DNA of 64,000 nucleotides, taken from Harmothoe impar (taxonomy: Eukaryota > Annelida > Polychaeta > Phyllodocida > Polynoidae). The position numbers were made by a program, and so were the translations under genes. Positions 10,928 to 24,600 of the stretch are shown one piece after another. The DNA is taken from positions 35,921,570-35,985,569 of the forward strand of contig OX381705.1 in the NCBI GenBank assembly GCA_947462335.1, written 5' to 3'. The number at the start of each line of letters is the position of its first letter. The first letter of the stretch is position 1. The notes below the pieces were generated by a model. The model was not told the origin of the DNA. It made no database searches and saw only the letters and a program-made list of their open reading frames with translations.

Positions 10928-13900
10928 TAGGTGTACATATATACAAGACCTAACACGAGGGCTTTCTGAGAATATGACACACTTTATGGTCTAGACAGCT
11001 AAACCTGTTCACAAATTTCTGAGCCCTATACATGAACATGCATACACCTGTTACACCGCATATATCACATGCACGGTGCTAATGCCATTGATCTCTACAC
11101 CAATGGTCCAATCCACACCAAACACCTTTCTTTCCAACGCTATAATCCAGTCATAAACAGATCGATACAAATCACATTTAGTAATCTGATCACATCCATT
11201 ATTATACCCTGGTGTTAATGCCAGTGTGTAGGTGCAAACAATAATCAATTAGTGTGCATGTAATCTAGCTGCGGCTGGAGGGTGACATAGCCAAGGTCTG
11301 TAGCCAAGCGCCGCAGCTCCCAGTAAGGCAATCCAAGTACACCAACCTCCCGCGAGGTGGCAGCAGTCGTTTGTCAGCCAGTGTGGGTCTGGTAGGTGTA
11401 TACATACTGATGTAGTTTAGGTGTAAGGGAAATGGTATTGTTTAAATCTGTGTTATATAGCATCGTATACTGTTGAATAGGCCGTGAAGGTGGTTCCTTT
11501 GTCAAAGTGACTATTTCCATTGCCAAATGGTATACGATTTGTTCATGGTTTCGTACAGTAGGATTGACAAGTCATATACTTAAACCATAATATTTTTCAA
11601 TACCACACCAGCTGGACAGCAATTTCAATAATTAATAGAACCTCCACTTTATATGTAGGCCTACGTGTACAGTGGAGTATAAACTTGATTTAAATGCACA
11701 TTACCCATCCGATGTATGCGCAGGTACTATTGTAAATGATGTGGGCATAAATGATAATCGTTTACAATAGGTACTCTAAGTAACCCTTAAATAGCAGTGT
11801 TGTTTTTTTAATTGAAACTACCTAAACGACCCCGTGTATATCTGATAGTTGAGGCTTAGAGCCGGCAGCCTTCCTTGATGACTCCCAATGTCAATGGCTG
11901 CACCATTTATTTTGGGGAAAACACCCCCTATTTCTCAAATCCAGGGACATTGGTAGAAATGGAAATGGCTTTTTCCCCACGTTTTGGGGGACACATGTTG
12001 TGTACATGTATTATAGAGTGCAGGGACCGGGCGAAGGTCTTGCTGATCCTAATGTTTGGGGAGGAGGAAGACACATGTATTTAGGCCCCTCTTCATATTC
12101 GTGCTGACAGTTGAAGCAGTTACCATTGGCATTGCACATCACTGAGCCCAGTGTAGCCCTAAAACTGACAGAGGAGGTAGGGGGAGGGGTCCCAATGGAG
12201 AGATAGGCCCACACCTGGTTACAATTCTCCCCTCTGACTCACCTGTGCCGTCATGGTTGGCTAATTTCACAATCTATGGCTCGTTTGTTAAGGCCTGTTG
12301 ACCTAGGATGCTGTTAATGTCACCAGAGCCCTCCGAAAGCCACCCTTCCCTTTCCTCGCCACCCCTCTTGTCCTCTATAGCCGAGAAGTCAAACACATTG
12401 CTATAAATAAACCACTGTAAAGTAGAAAAGTGTTAAATTCAGCCCAGATTCAGTTTCACCCTGACCCTTTCAATGATATGTGGGTGCTTGTTAGGATCTG
12501 TCCACATTGCTGTGCGTGTTGCTGTGCTCCACTGGCCATGTAAAGTTTGCGATGTCACTGGAAGCCGTGAGTTTGTTATACAATGCACGTCGCATGCAAA
12601 TCAAAAGGGTAATAGAGTGGACAGTACGAACCCAGACCTTACATAAAAAGGTATATAATTAGGCCTCATGTAATTATGCATTCACTGATTGAAACACAAG
12701 TTAAATGCCCCCGAGCTCTATAAGTGGACATCTATGATACTATGAGTGATTCTGCATAATTACATCTATGTTTTCATTGGACACCACATTTTGACTACTG
12801 GGTTGGACTAAATACCATCGAATAAATACCAGTATTTGGTAGACATGGTATTCCATTGAGAAAAAATATAAAAACGGGCTTACACATCAAATTACGATTA
12901 ACCATACATAACACAAACGAGACCCAACATTTCCGTGTACGTCAAGTGGTATTATTCAGTTTCCAAGAGAAATGGGGTTCGTTGCATTTTTGTTATATAT
13001 CCGAGTTCATTCAGTGAACGGATTTATTTTTCCCTCCAATTTCCTGTTCCACCATGCCTATAGACATCAGCACTCCATCACAAGCAAATGCACCGCCTGT
13101 TTGAATAGCTGAGTAGACGAGTGTACTTAGAAAAGAGGATACTTGTCACACGGGAATAGATATTGGATCCACTGTTGTCTATAAGAAGCTTATTAAAAAT
13201 CTCTGCTCGGCAACCTGAGGTGTGTAGTCAATGGAGGAGGCTCCTTAGTATGTACAGTAAAACGAACCAGGCCTACACATCTCTACTTCTCTGTACGCAG
13301 TGTGTTAAGTCATGGCCCTAATGGATACAGGATTGTGTGTGGTCTAATTGCCTGCCTAGCCTCTGAATGGAATGTTTCTACAATTATATGCAGAAGCTAT
13401 ACATACGTTTAGAATGGCGGCAGTCCCTGCTCATACCCATGTATCAACCCCCCCCCCCCCCAAGTCTAGACTACCCTACGTGTGCTGTCGGGATGGGGTG
13501 GCAGTGACGGGACCCGTCCCTTGGTATGTACGTCATTCATGGAAAAAAGGTCATACATAGTCCTAAGAATGACGAATGATTCTGACATCAACACCGGTTT
13601 TGTCCTTTGATGGGGATCCAAGCCTTTCGACCATCACAGTCATTCCTGACACACTGTAATGACATCTGCCGTGAAATAGTGGCCCAGCTGAGGGGTGCAC
13701 GGTTGTCACCTCATGAGAAGAAAGGGAGGAAAGGTGGCATATGTGAACAATGGAGTACTATAATATGTATAACTTGTATTGTCTGCCCGCATCATTTCAT
13801 ACGATATTGACTAGTCCTTTGTGAGCTAGTCATTTGTGAGTTAGATAAGGTAATAGTTAACGAGATTAAGGTTATAGTAATCCCAGAGGTGGTTCTGTGT

Positions 13901-14493
13901 TATCAATCTACAGCTATGTTGGCTAGCAGATGGACGGCTTGTTAGGCAGGTATAGCACCGAGTTCGGTGGAAGGATGTGGGGATACATCATATATGTTTT
14001 ATACATATGGGCTACTAGTAGGCTACATTGCGTGATGGCTACCAAAATACGCCAGTGCCTTCATTATGATGTATTTTCCACTGTAGACTAGAGAGCGGTA
14101 AAACTGATTAAACCGATGTATGCCTCCATTGTAGCCACAGAACCCTATATCAACACCAATACCCCGCCATGGGTTATATACCAATACCCCGTAATGTCCG
14201 CAATAGGTTATAGGTTTTGTAGGTTGGTCCCACTGCAAGATCATTAGTTTGTGTACTATGGCTCCTGGTGTAGGTATTGCGACTCATCCCATACAATAAC
14301 CATATACCTGAGGGAATATGAATAGAAGAGATATAGAAAACATGCAATCTATGAGTGTAGGCTCTAGCACAAGGAAAACCTACGGCACTCTTCTGTGATA
14401 AAATGTTGTGTTCGTGTACATACGGTATACAAAGAGACACGCAAGGTTCAAATTTTTGGTAATGTGTACAGAACGCCCCAGTTGTACACCCCA
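10928..14493. other. No gene recognised
   Basis: No coding support in 3.5 kb. Visible items are a small hairpin at about 11726-11774 (GTACTATTGTAAA facing TTTACAATAGGTAC) and a C14 run at 13448-13461. Frames on the - strand at 14023-14509 are low in complexity and without motifs. Confidence 0.6.
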
Positions 14494-17400
14494 TAAGGCC
14501 AACACCCACAGGGCGTTGTATGGCATTGAACCCTCTGCTTTCATGTCTATTGCGTTCTAAGAGCCTTGCTTATACTCCAAATCGCAAGGGTTATTACATG
14601 CTATTGCAAGTTTCAAATCCCACTGTGGTACATAATATAGTACTGAACCTCTGCATATTGGACTGTATTGACTATATGTGTGAGTATTAAGTGTTGTAAT
14701 TCGGGGGAGTTACTTCATGATAATTGTGCTTATAGTTGGTTTACTATAGAAAGGGTATACATAATTTATCATTTGAAATAATACATCATATAGGACTAGT
14801 GGTAGGCAGATTATATGTATTATTCATGAAAAATGATTGTAAAATGCTCTCTGTGTATTTTCAAAAATAGGGAGTGCCCCCCCTGGCTTTCCAGATGATT
14901 GATGTGTACTATGTGCATAATGAATTCGCAGAGATTTCCCTATTAAGCAAGGGAAAATATCTAATTATCTAGATCTTATTTTGTGCTCAATTTGCAACAG
15001 ATCCCTTGCAGTTATATCTGCCTGTTGTAGTTATATCTGTTGCGAATTGGGGGGAGCTCCCCAATTCGCAACAAATTGCCAATTCGCAGAGATTTGCCAG
15101 CATAGATCGCCCTGTGGTAGATAGACTTGTACAGTTACCATATTACTGCATCGTATCCCAATAGATGTGAGGATGTGGTATTGGTTATGTTACTTCCTGT
15201 ATATCTAACCAGGCCATAGTTATTAAACTGGAGAGCAGTAAATGTATCATATAGCCAAACTCCACAGTACGATTTATGTGCCTGAAACCCTTGCGTTTTG
15301 GTACAATAGCAAGGCCCCCCTGTTGCCGATATTCCAAACTGCAAGGGTCCTCAGCACACATTTGCCAAGCGCAAGCTCCACTGTTACGATTGATTGGCAG
15401 GAGACCCCTGCATTAAAGACATATTCATTGCAATTTGTAGAAAGGTAGCTGTTATTTATAGACATTTGCAGAGAAAACATGACAAATTTATAAAACGCAG
15501 GGATTCTCAGAGTATTCAACATAAAATATCTAAATATTTTGATATTTGACTTTGTCTAAATTGCAATAATCAGGCAAGGTTTCTTTGCTGATATGTTCTG
15601 GCAGTAGACCTGCACTGTAAAAAAAATGGCGTCAAAATGACGTTGAATCACCGGCAACTTTTGGGACATAACTTTCACCGTTTTTTTAACGGTGACGGTC
15701 ACCATTAATTTTACGCAGAATCACTGTTCATTTTACACAGAATCATTGTTCATTTTACGTTGAATCACTGTTAATTTTGCGTTAAATCAGCATTAATAGA
15801 TTCACAGTATTCAAATATACAGAGAATATTCGATAAGCCTCACAGGGAGTCTGATTATGGTGAATTTAGTTACTGTAGCATACATCTAAAAACTTACGGA
15901 TAAGCCATACTTTGACTTTGTCCTTATCCTATACGCACCACTGACGATCTGACTTGCATACTAGCCCTGGCCTATACAAGAGCTTTTACTCTATAGGATT
16001 GATACAAGGTAGAGTTTCCAGAGGTGAGGATATATGCATAGTACATTACCACAAAATAGGTGTATAGATCTAGACAGCTACTTTCTTCTGGATATTATCA
16101 AGTGATCATGGTATTTTGTCAAACCTATCACAAGATTGAATTGCTAAATTGTCAAACATATAGATTAATTGAAAATTACCATTATTTTAACATGTATACT
16201 CCACATCAAGGGCTCACACTCTCCAGAAAAATCTTCTTACAAACCAGGCCACCTATCTATGGCAAGATCCACTATATGTGGCTCCCTCTGGGATTTGAAA
16301 TTAGAAGATGAATTTACGTTGAATCATTGTAATCCAAACCAGGTTAGCATTTAACAAGGATCCACTGTGAAATGGCTGATATTTACGGTGCTTCATTGTA
16401 TTCCAAATAACGGTGAATCAGCGTTAAATTTTACAGAGTGAATTTGTAAAAAGTACATCTATTTTTTACAGTGTGCAGACTTTTGCATATTGCCAAAATG
16501 TCTTTAAATTTCATAAACGCAGAGTTTTTCCTACCTAAATCGTACTGTGGAGTTTGGCTAATAGGGTCGTCGAGGAAGTCAGCGTGGGCGGGTACATAGT
16601 CCGGAGTCACATAAAGGCTATACATGTACATAAATAACTTCAGAAGGGAAATCAATAGAATACATGGTATACCCCAAAAGAGAATCAAAGCAAGGCCATT
16701 GCGATCAAAAGGGACAAAACCACGTATCACTCAATAATAATCAATAAAAGAAAATTAGTAGCAGGCCAACATATATAAATCAGGTACACTATAAGGCCAA
16801 ATCCCACAGGGCGATTTATGCTTGGAAATCTCTGCGAATTGGGGATCTGTTGCGAATTGGGGGACTCCCTCTACATCGCAACAGATGTAACTACAACAGG
16901 GGCTTACAACTACAACGAATCTGCTGCGAATTCAGCTCACTCTCATATCTACTTTATTTGATATTTTCTCTTGCTTAATCCAAAAATCTCTGCGATTTCA
17001 CATAGATTCACTAAAGTCATTACTAAAATATACATATTTGGTGGCTAAACTGACTTGAAATCGCTAAAGGTCGAATCCCACAGGGCGATTTATGCTGGTA
17101 TATCTCTGCGAATTGGCAATCTGTTGCGAATTGGAGAACTGCCTCCAATTCACAACAGATGTAACTACAACAGGGAGATAAAACTGCAAAGGATCTGTTG
17201 CGAATTGGTCACAAAATAATATCTAAATAATTAGATATTTTTCCTTGCTTAAAAGGGAAATCTCTGCGAATTCATTATGGACATGATACATTTCAATCAT
17301 CTGGAAAGTCAGGGGGGCACTCCCTATTTCTGATGATACACAAACGACATTTTACAACCATTTTTCATGAAAAGTATATATAATCTGCCCACCACTAGGC

Positions 17401-17703
17401 CCACATGATATTATTAATTCAAAGTATAAATTAATAGATATCCCCTCTATAGTAAAGCAACTATAAGCACAATTATTATGAAGTAACTCCCCCCAAATGC
17501 AACACTTAATCCTTACATATAAAGTTAATGCAGTCCATTATGCAGAGATTCTGTGCCATGTACATGTGTACAGTGGGATTTGAAGCTTGCAATAAGATGT
17601 GGGAACCATTGCGATTTGGAGTATAAGCAAGGCTCCTAGAACGCAACAGGCATAGAACGCAAAGGTTTACAAGCCATAGAACGCCTTGTGGGTGTTGGCC
17701 TTA
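14494..17703. mobile_element. 3.2-kb imperfect foldback complex
   Basis: The two ends mirror each other: TAAGGCCAACACCCACAGGG at 14494 and its near reverse complement ending TTGGCCTTAA at about 17703. Within the arms, many blocks pair in order: CAAATCGCAAGG with CATTGCGATTTGG (14580 and 17610), GGGGGAGTTACTTCAT with AAGTAACTCCCCCC (14703 and 17485), TTTCCAGATGATTG with CAATCATCTGGAAA (14888 and 17295), and AATTCGCAGAGATTT in both orientations. The entry motif CCCACAGGGCG recurs internally at about 16806 and 17079 and, inverted, at about 15108. Several related elements have therefore nested or rearranged here. A separate CACTGTAA-ended element (15613-16473) has inserted between the arms. No protein is encoded. 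Confidence 0.8.
15613..16473. mobile_element. CACTGTAA-ended element nested in foldback
   Basis: The ends are CACTGTAAAAAAAATGG at 15613 and ATTTTTTACAGTG ending at 16473. Inside, next to both ends, lie short tandem-like units built on GAATCAYTGTTCATTTTAC (about 24 bp, 15640-15800) and GTGAATCAGCGTTAAATTTT (about 16410-16435). It is 861 bp long with no catalytic frame. The surrounding foldback sequence continues on both sides, so this insertion is younger than the foldback. Confidence 0.65.
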
Positions 17704-17754
17704 AGAATGGCCGTAATGCAGTAATCAAGGCCCTCTGTATACTGAGCAATGGGA

Positions 17755-17866
17755 TTTGGAAAGAGCACCCTTGCGATTTGGTGAATAAGCAAGGCGCCAG
17801 ATCGCAATAGGCGTAGAACGCAGAGGGTTCCAAGCCATAGAACGCCTTGTGGGTGTTGGCTTATAC
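17755..17866 (-). repeat. Extra partial copy of foldback end
   Basis: This block repeats the right terminal part of the foldback complex (GCGATTTGG, AATAAGCAAGGC, AAGCCATAGAACGCCTTGTG, GGTGTTGG), with about 55 bp of other sequence in between. It is a diverged second copy of the same terminal unit in the same orientation, so the family forms tandem partial copies. Confidence 0.8.
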
Positions 17867-20624
17867 ATTGATACAATACTGTGTACATATTTCAATACAT
17901 TCCTGCCTAAGTCACACCCATCCGACACCAACAGGCATGTGTATCCCGCAGTTCTACATGACATAAAAGGGCTGATACAATGGGGGTGTACTTAACAGCT
18001 AAAGTACCATTGTACAGCATGAAGCCTAGTGCTGGAGGCTCTAACGAACCGCTGCTCACTTAGGATGTGCTACCTTTTTACCTCTGGGTTGAGTGGTGCC
18101 TTTTAGCACCACTCTACATCCATCGATCCTGTCATTGATTTTGGTCAGGCCAGCAGCCGAGCATTGCCTCACTTGGCATTGTCCAGGCTGATCCTTGTGG
18201 CACAGGATCCAAGCCAATGATCATGCCTCCATGCATACATGTACCAAAATAACAGTAGTCTCCTGTTTGATCTGCCAACCATTGTTACAAATACAAGGTA
18301 TATATATATAACAGTGTGGCATCTAATCTCCCGGTGGAACAGATGTCAACCACTGATTACATTCTGAAGTTCCCGAGACATTTACATATGTGTATAGCCG
18401 CTTTCATTGATATGCCAGTTCCATCTGATATCACACTATTGTTCAGCACTCCACCCCTGACCCCAGTGTCTGCCCCAGTGATAGACTACCGACATATGGA
18501 CGTTAAATGATGCAGATGCTACACGAATAACCCTGTAACCTTCCTGACTGCTCTCGTCTACAGAGTTCCTTCGTAGTGATGGGATTAGAGACAATGTCAT
18601 TATATATAATTAATTCCGAGCTTATCATGTTGAACCTCTTGGGGTCCACATAATTATACTCGACATCCCCGGGGAATGTGGCTAATAAGCTCAGCGTTAA
18701 CGCATTAGGGAGAGGGACCAGGCATGGCGCTGGGATATTTATGCTGAGGGGATGGAGTGATCCTGTCGAGAGTCACTCCCAAACTCAAAGCCTCAATAAT
18801 GAATAAAGAGGACACAAAACATCTTACGTCTTTCCAACCACAAACACATTTTATAATCTGATTTGCTTGTATTTTTGGCATCTAACAGCAACGAGTCAAA
18901 CTGAATGAATCAGCATCTTTCATCTTTTAATTCCCTTTAACTAGTGTCAGCGTATGTGGGACAAACATGTGTATACCATAATACAATTGTAATTGATGTA
19001 GCCAGTGAGCAGCTCACTGTAGTCCGGCCCGCTCGGCGCATTGATACCTATGACGCCAGGTTGTGACGTCAGGTCGCCATGGTCATATTACCATTCACTA
19101 CTAAGTGCATCTCATTCGAGTAACTCGACAGTCGGCCAGACTAATTTAGATTTTTTTATACTGTTCTCTTTACAGTTTAGCTCCAGATGCTGTACTGTAT
19201 TCTTATGCCTATCAGCAGTATTTTTCCCGGCGTGTCGCCTATTCCATAGAGAAAGGGTAAGAAGATCCTTGATGATCTGCTTTCTAACACTGCAATATTG
19301 GCTATTCTATCATTTATAGAACTAAAATTACATGAGACATTGTATGTATTGGCACTATGCGAAAGGAGTTCCAGGCCAATCAATGTACGATCCGGTATAC
19401 AAATAGACAGGTGTATGGAAGGATAACAAGAATTGTCCTCCAGGGCACAGACCTTCTTCTGTGCGCGTGTGTGCCCTACGCTGCATGTGTGGTGCCCCTG
19501 TCTACAGGTGAGATATGAACAGATACCCTTGATACAGATGCTGTTGTGGCAGCTTCCTCTCTGATATATCTGTACTTAGGGATGGGTAGCATATCAAATG
19601 AACCGCACAACCCGTGTAGTTTGCTATCAAACACAGACATCTGGAGTAGTGCCAATCGCTCTTGTATATCCACATCCTATCATTGGTGGCCTTTTTTCCA
19701 GGCAGGTTTAGATTTTGTGCATGTTTCGCATGTCTTGTAAACTACATGTATAAATATGGGGTCAGTATGTACTAGTAGTGTGTGCGACCCCAGCTTTTTT
19801 CAAAACAGAGGCACGGGGGTATAAAAGGTCCTCCAGCATAGAACTGCACAGAGGTCTAAGGCGTTTTAGTGTCTCCTGAAGATAGATGGTGGGGTGGTGG
19901 CATCAAGCAGTGAAAGTGGGTGTTGAAAGGTGGAATGGGAGTTGGCAGGGCCGGGTAGTCAATCAGGAGGGGGTGCTTTAGCTGCTGGTATAGGTATAAG
20001 GAGAGTGGGCAATGCATTACAGCCCGAAGTCAGGTCATACTGGTGTCCGCAGTGTGCAGCACTGCAGCTGCTGCCCAAACCTGCACCCACCTGACTGCCC
20101 CCCTCTCCTCCCGCAATACTGAGATGTTAGATGTTACTCAACCAGGCTTTCTTCTCGTCCACTTCAAGATATTTTTGATTCCCTTCCTTTGTCGCATCCT
20201 ATACCACATTCTACTGTTCGTTGTGGATAATACATGGTTTAGATTCATTCTCTCCCAGCATATCTCTCTGTCTGTTTTGCTCTCTGCCTCTGCCTGCCTC
20301 TCTCTCCCTTTACAAGACAGCTTCGCTTTAACGCTACGCGCCACATCCTTCCGAACCCACTTATTTGTCCTGCTGCCCTTCTCAGGGCAGATGGAATGGT
20401 TCTGCTAGAATAGCGACCTGTCGAGTTTGCACAATGGCCACAGATGGCGCTGTGGCTTGTTCAGGTGTGGTGGGCGTGGTCACGCAGACACTACCTGTAT
20501 ATTAGGTCACGTGATAGTACGGTTGGGTATGGGCTAGAGTGTCAAAATTACCTCCTGTGGAAGCCCATGAGAGTAGCTAGTTGATGATTACCAGCCGATG
20601 CTCACCTGGATGGCCTTAACTGAA
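17867..20624. other. No gene recognised
   Basis: No motif-bearing frame. A single GAGCAGCTC palindrome lies at 19007-19015. The 121-residue frame at 20043-20408 is Ser/Cys/Leu-rich over a T/C-rich tract (TCTCTGCCTCTGCCTGCCTC near 20280) and has no family signature. Confidence 0.55.
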
Positions 20625-21638
20625 ACCAGGGGCTCGATTCATAACAATATACGATATCTCAATAATTCTACGACCACAAAAAGACATGTCTGTAGGGAAA
20701 AGAGAGCAAATCGTTTTTTTCTACTTGTTGCAATCAAGGAGTCGTACAAGGGAGTCATACAGAAAAATGTGGTGCATTTCACAATGAAAATCATAAGACA
20801 TATTTCCATTACTCAATCATATCACAAGCCTTTAGAAAGTTGTTGTAATAGTAATTATGCTAAAAATATAACTTTGTATTACAGAGTACATAAGAATATA
20901 ACACACACTACGATTTAGGGGTAAATTGTTAGATAATGATTTTCAAAAAATGGGTAATATTGTGAATTTATGAGGCATTCATTCTTACAAGGTAATTTAC
21001 ATGTAAATATCAGTCTTTACATCTTGATTTCGTACAAAACAAACCATTATTAAAGAATTTTTATATGGCTGAGATGACTTTAGAGTCTGTCTCAGCTGTA
21101 TGTTGTGAAATGGGCATTTTCTCCCTTACAACCACCATATACAGGTATTCTGTGCAATAGGACAATTGGGAAATTTGCTCAAATTTTCTTGTGAAATGCA
21201 CCTCTTCTTTTGTACGACAGCATTCTACAATTTTCATGAGATAAGCTACCGTAAAACCTTGCGTATAATCCTATCTCGCGTATAAGCCGCACCCCGAGTT
21301 TGGTGCGATCCTATAAGCCGCAGAGGCCATCTGAAAATTGTTAATTTGGTACTGTAGTATACTTATAAAAACTCTCGTATAAGCCACACCCTATATAGGC
21401 ATGTTTGGTATCAAAAGAAAGCTGAATCTGATTCGCGTACAAGCCGCGGCTTAAACGCGAGGTTTTACGGTAGTCGAATGAGATAAGCTGGTCGTAAGTG
21501 TGGTTATTTTTCTCCACCCTTACAACTGTTATTCAGCTGTCGTAGGTTTGACACAAAATGACCCCTAGACGACCAGCAATGATCGTAGCAGTAAAATAGC
21601 CCTCTATGTCGTAGAAACTTATGAATCGAGCCCCTGGT
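20625..21638. mobile_element. 1-kb TIR element, ACCAGGGGCTCGATTCATA ends
   Basis: A perfect 19-bp terminal inverted repeat: ACCAGGGGCTCGATTCATA at 20625-20643 and its exact reverse complement at 21620-21638. Similarity continues imperfectly inward (TCTACGAC on both sides). The body is A+T-rich and non-coding, so the element is non-autonomous. The end sequence recalls Harbinger-like TIRs, but no target duplication is visible and the superfamily cannot be fixed. A second MITE is nested at 21247-21472. Confidence 0.8.
21247..21472. mobile_element. MITE with TACCGTAAAACC termini, nested
   Basis: TACCGTAAAACCTTGCG at 21247 mirrors CGCGAGGTTTTACGGTA ending at 21472. The flanking TA would be the target duplication if this is Tc1/mariner-like. 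Inside are repeated CGTATAAGCCGC-type units in both orientations. At about 226 bp it is non-coding and lies entirely within the 1-kb TIR element, dating it as the later insertion. A GAGATAAGCT sequence occurs on both sides. Confidence 0.8.
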
Positions 21639-24600
21639 CAGCTATCATTATAGAACATGCATGTTTGCATGTAAGACGAGGAACGTCTCTTTCATTAGGC
21701 CTACATGCGCCTATACTGTGGGGATTCAGAATAGTAATTGCACCTATTATGTAAATGTACGTTCACTTAATCTTAAATTACTGGCATTTAGTCACAGGTG
21801 AAACTTGATATAGATGGCATGTGCAACTATTAACTGAGAATTCATTTTCTCTAAATTTATCTCTCGATCGAGATGCTTAAACATTAATTATCGAACGTAC
21901 AGTGGAGGGGGAAAAGCGCCATATTTTTTTTTTAAAAGAATACATACGAAGTCTGAGGGATATTGTTTCTGTATCAGTATCAGCACTTACATGGATAATT
22001 GCACTTTAATAAAAGCGTGGGATTTACATCATTAATAGCTACACATTTTGCCAAGAGGGCTTGCCTCTTTCTATATGTATACAGAATGAATTGTTACACA
22101 TGTCCACATGTTATTGCTACTTAAACACATTTGGTGATAATGGAGAAATTAGAAATCACTGGTCATGAAGTTATTATTATCCTGGTCTAAACCTGTAACA
22201 ATGGACCATACAGAGACATCCGCGCAGTGTGTCATGTTTCTCCGAACAATGGAACAGATCCACAGATCATCACGCATATCACTAATGTCCTTGGTTATGT
22301 GTTAATCATCTATGACTTGTATTGACCCTTTATTGCCATTCACGGTCATAACTAGTTCTACGATAGGTTTACACATGCTGGTCGCCTGGATTTGCCTTAA
22401 TTTACATGATCTCTTGTGTCTTCTACAATGAGAAACACAAAACTACTCTTGACGCTCAAAAGTGGGAAGTCTTAGTATACTTTCTTTGTATCTATGGCTC
22501 TAGATTTGCAACTGGAGGAATTTCAAACCATACACCGATTTAAATTGGATTGCAATACCTACCTCTTAGGTATAGGGTGGATGGCAGGGTTGGAGAGAGG
22601 GTGGAGCTATAACTACACGGTTCAATTATTTCACGCAGTGTCTGCAGGTGGTAAATCGATGACTCAAGAGGACATATTAATTTGGGGTCTGTTAGCAGGA
22701 GGAAAGCCATGCCTATCAACATGCACACCACCCTACAAGTGTAGGTGTTGCCGTAGGTGATATGGATTTCGCTGAGCAGCTTCCCCTCTCCTCTCTCACT
22801 CACTCTCCTACCTTCCACTACCATCACCACTATTCCATATTCTACGAATACCCTAGGAATTGACAAGCTATATCAAAGGGTCGACATGATGCATTAATCA
22901 AGGGCTGCCGAGTCGACTTACCAACAGAGGGCATATGCATTAAAGGACTGCGTGACCCGTAAGTGGCACATAATTATGTTATACTACCTCGGCAGTAAAG
23001 GTGGGGGTTTGAAGAGTTAGTGTTCATTTTCCGCATATATCTGTTTTGATGGTTGCGGCTAATCAGTCATGTCACTGCTAGGCTATCAGCACTGGGAGTG
23101 TCGGTGACAATTACACAGACGGCAACATACACTACAGCGGCATGCTTCTGTCAGCGGCTGTCAGCCTCTTAGTTATAGTGTATTAGCCCGGGACAGACTG
23201 AGCCTCATGGAGCATCAGGCCATAATGCTATCACACTGATACATGTGGGCAGGCCTCTCACTATGGCTGCCATGTACATGTAGGCTCCTCCAGTGTGGGA
23301 AGTATAGGTGGGCTGACAGATAGGGACAGCAGAGTGTGGGTGGGAGCGGTCAGGGTGTACATGCCGAGCTAATTAACCACAGCCATTTGCATCCCCCCTC
23401 TGCTGGAGGATAATGTGGAGGACTAATATTGACCCTGGATCGAGGAGTTGGGTGGACCTGGCCACAAGTGGTGTGGTTTTGTGGGAGAGTGGGCATGTCG
23501 TGGGTGTACCCTGAGGTCTGTAATGTTCTTTTCGTGGGTTATACTAAAATCACTAAAGAGCAAAGAATACTAATATAAACCAGTTTTGCTTAAGGAGGCC
23601 TTGCAATATGTACAAACCCTTCTTTTATTGTGCAATGACGTTCGATATAACAGGGAAAGCAGTGCTCGTTGAGAGGGTTGGCCTTCCTGGAGGTATTGAC
23701 ACAAAGAACCTTTTTTGGGTTACACCGCAGGATCCACAGTTAGACCACCCATATCCAACATGTCCCCCTGGGGACCTTCCCCTCAGCACAGAAAGCATGG
23801 AATTCTACAGAGACTAGTACTGGCACTCAATAACATGTGCTATGGGATATGCTGACGGGTACGACAAGAAGCTTCACGTAACGGCGATTGTCTGCTACAT
23901 TATCTGGGCCCTCCAGGGGCTTCAACATTCAATCCAGGAGTAGTTAGACATGCTGCCTGCCCGCTTGCTGGAGGAGTGGCACACTGAGAGGCAGACAAAC
24001 AGGGTCCCCATGGTACATAGCCACAGTGGTGACAGTGGTCAAATACTCCATCAGGGCAGAGTCAATGCAACGAGTGGCTCACTCGGGGTACACAGCTGCA
24101 GAGTTGCTCACGCCTGACTGCCTAGGGTCAACTCTTATTTTGCACCATGTATTCAATCTAAAAAGAAAAAAAGGGGTTACTGAATTACGCATTGAAATTA
24201 TTTGGGAAAGGCAAATATGCGGCTGTGGATATATTACTTGCATTTACCCAGTCAAAATGAATTTTCTTTATTCTAAAAGGTGATTTTCTTTTCATGTTGG
24301 TCCGTTTAAGGCAGGAGCATTCACATCGAGAAAATCGATAACACGTATTTGAACGTGATACACGTATTCTCTCTTTGATTGCCTGTGTGCTGCTCTTTGT
24401 TCTGCGAAGGCCAATTCATGAGATATATAGGGATCTCGCTATCAGCGGCCACTGCAAGCTGTCTGTGAAGCCACCCCATTGCCTGCGATGATGCCATCAA
24501 AGCCGTCCATAGAAAGCTGTATTGGCTGTTAGGGAAGCCAGCGGCAGTGGGAAGGGACTAATCACAGTTGTATGTCCTTGTAGGCAACCGTACTCGGCAC

